From NCBI GenBank assembly GCA_030618965.1, contig JAUXCJ010000068.1:1-6335 (forward strand): 6,335 bases of DNA. The letters run 5' to 3'. Positions 5,310 to 6,335 of this stretch are shown here, in pieces. This DNA comes from Thiomargarita sp. (GTDB lineage Bacteria > Pseudomonadota > Gammaproteobacteria > Beggiatoales > Beggiatoaceae). Below the pieces are notes generated by a model, which made no database searches, had not been told where the DNA came from, and saw nothing but the letters and a program-made list of their open reading frames with translations. The stretch's first letter is position 1. Each line of letters begins with the position of its first letter. Both the position numbers and the translations under genes were made by a program.

Positions 5310-6335
5310 CTAGTGATTACTAGCAAAGTAGTCGCGTGTCAGTTTAAATATGATTGGACTGAGCAATAACAAGGCAATCAGGTTCGGTATTGCCATTAAG
5401 GCGTTAAGTGTGTCTGCAACTAACCATGTGAACTTTAAATCTCCCATTGCCCCAATTGGTATGGCAATTACCCATAATAGCCGAAACGGAATAATGGATT
5501 TTATCCCAAATAGGTATTCAACACATTTTTCGCCGTAAAAGCTCCAGCCTAAAAGAGTTGTAAATGCAAAAACTACCATGCCAAAGGTAATCACATAGGA
5601 ACCAAAATTAGGTAAGGCGTGTTCAAAAGCTGCTGATGATAAGGGTGCGCCTGATACGCCAGTCATCCATGCGCCTGATATAATGATGACTAAGCCGGTG
5701 ATTGTGCAGATAATTAGTGTGTCAATCAAGGGGTCTAGCATGGCTATGACACCTTGTCGCACTGGATTATTGGTACTGGCTGCGGCATGGGCGATTGGTG
5801 CGCTACCTAAACCGGCTTCGTTAGAAAATACTCCGCGTGCTACTCCAAAGCGAATCGCTGTCCAAACAGCTGCGCCTGCAAAACCGCCTGTGGCTGCAAT
5901 TGGTGTAAAGGCGTGGGTAAAAATTAGGTCGAAGGCTGGAAGTATTTCAGACATGTTGAGTGCTAAAACGATAACGCCGCATATAATATATAAGATCGCC
6001 ATTATTGGAACGACTTTTCCTGCCACTTCAGCAATCCAACGAATACCTCCAATCAAGACTAATCCCACTAAAACGCTAAGAACTAGGCCAGTTATCCAAG
6101 TCGGTATTTGAAATGAGGAGTGCAAAACGTCTGCAACAGAATGGGCTTGTACGCCGTTACCGATACCAAATCCAGCTAGTGCGCCAAAGAACGCAAAGAC
6201 TGTGCCTAACCAAAGCCACTTACTTGAGAGTCCGTTTTTAATATAATACATGGGGCCACCGACATGATTGCCGGCATCATCGGTTTCGCGGTAATGTACG
6301 GCACAAACCGCTTCGGCATATTTGGTTGCCATACC
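5310..6335 (-). CDS. Alanine/glycine:cation symporter (AGCS family), N-terminus outside window
   Basis: This is a sodium- or proton-driven inner-membrane amino acid symporter of the AGCS family (AlsT/AgcS/DagA type) that takes up alanine or glycine. The visible 341 residues cover roughly the last three quarters of a family usually near 450 residues. The reading stays open to the window edge as G-MATKYAEAV, which is internal family sequence, so the first Met seen is not the true start. Counting from it, the recognisable motifs are KYAEAV, GNHVGGPMYYIKNGL (21-35), and the signature FSNEAGLGSAPIAHAAA (169-185). About eight hydrophobic helices follow through to the C-terminal LALLLLSPIIFKL region. 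It ends SNH then TAG. The gene points toward the hemerythrin operon but is separated by 288 bp of repeats and a promoter, so it is likely a separate transcript. The exact substrate and coupling ion are not determinable here. Confidence 0.93.
   Translation of the reverse strand, partial: GMATKYAEAVCAVHYRETDDAGNHVGGPMYYIKNGLSSKWLWLGTVFAFFGALAGFGIGNGVQAHSVADVLHSSFQIPTWITGLVLSVLVGLVLIGGIRWIAEVAGKVVPIMAILYIICGVIVLALNMSEILPAFDLIFTHAFTPIAATGGFAGAAVWTAIRFGVARGVFSNEAGLGSAPIAHAAASTNNPVRQGVIAMLDPLIDTLIICTITGLVIIISGAWMTGVSGAPLSSAAFEHALPNFGSYVITFGMVVFAFTTLLGWSFYGEKCVEYLFGIKSIIPFRLLWVIAIPIGAMGDLKFTWLVADTLNALMAIPNLIALLLLSPIIFKLTRDYFASNH

Noticed and set aside
5683..6111. Plus-strand 142-residue reading inside the symporter gene
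   Set aside because: It is antisense to highly conserved AGCS motifs, and its composition is that of a complement of membrane-helix codons, so it is not a gene.

Overview
This 6.3 kb window is an AT-rich bacterial segment, most likely a gammaproteobacterium. The Ndk N-terminus, the TRAP transporter type and the two kinds of intergenic palindrome suggest a Thiotrichales/Beggiatoaceae-like sulfur bacterium. That placement is an inference from recognition, not from a search. The first 24 bases are not genomic: they match the MGI/BGI DNBSEQ sequencing adapter, so the left edge is a raw contig end. The right edge cuts through a gene.

Layout. Bases 25-186 (minus) hold the 5' part of ndk. Bases 224-2111 (minus) hold a TRAP transporter membrane pair, dctQ then dctM, joined by a TAATG overlap. 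dctM is split by what looks like a single-base deletion near 1244/1245. After a 75 bp divergent gap, a sirtuin deacylase (cobB type) lies on the plus strand at 2187-2927. It has an unusual Zn site with Asp where the fourth Cys should be. It converges on a minus-strand operon at 3020-5021.

That operon is the most distinctive part of the window. It runs hemerythrin-domain protein, then a DUF2249 protein, then a 12-TM membrane protein rich in histidines that resembles NnrS or the haem-copper oxidase subunit I. Both junctions are 4-base ATGA overlaps, so the three products are probably made together. Gene sets of this kind are generally seen near nitric oxide and low-oxygen respiratory functions, but no regulator binding site for those signals was recognised here. 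A strong sigma70-like promoter (TTGACA, 16 bp, TATAGT) sits upstream.

The 288 bp between this operon and the next gene (5022-5309) holds that promoter, a perfect 33 bp palindrome touching its -35 box, an 8 bp tandem repeat, a decayed second copy of the promoter motifs, and a 68 bp element with perfect 25 bp inverted arms flanked by a 4 bp TAAC duplication. Bases 5310-6335 (minus) hold the C-terminal three quarters of an alanine/glycine:cation symporter.

The genes look like metabolic and transport housekeeping plus one diiron/NO-type respiratory operon. No CRISPR, phage, tRNA or rRNA was found.
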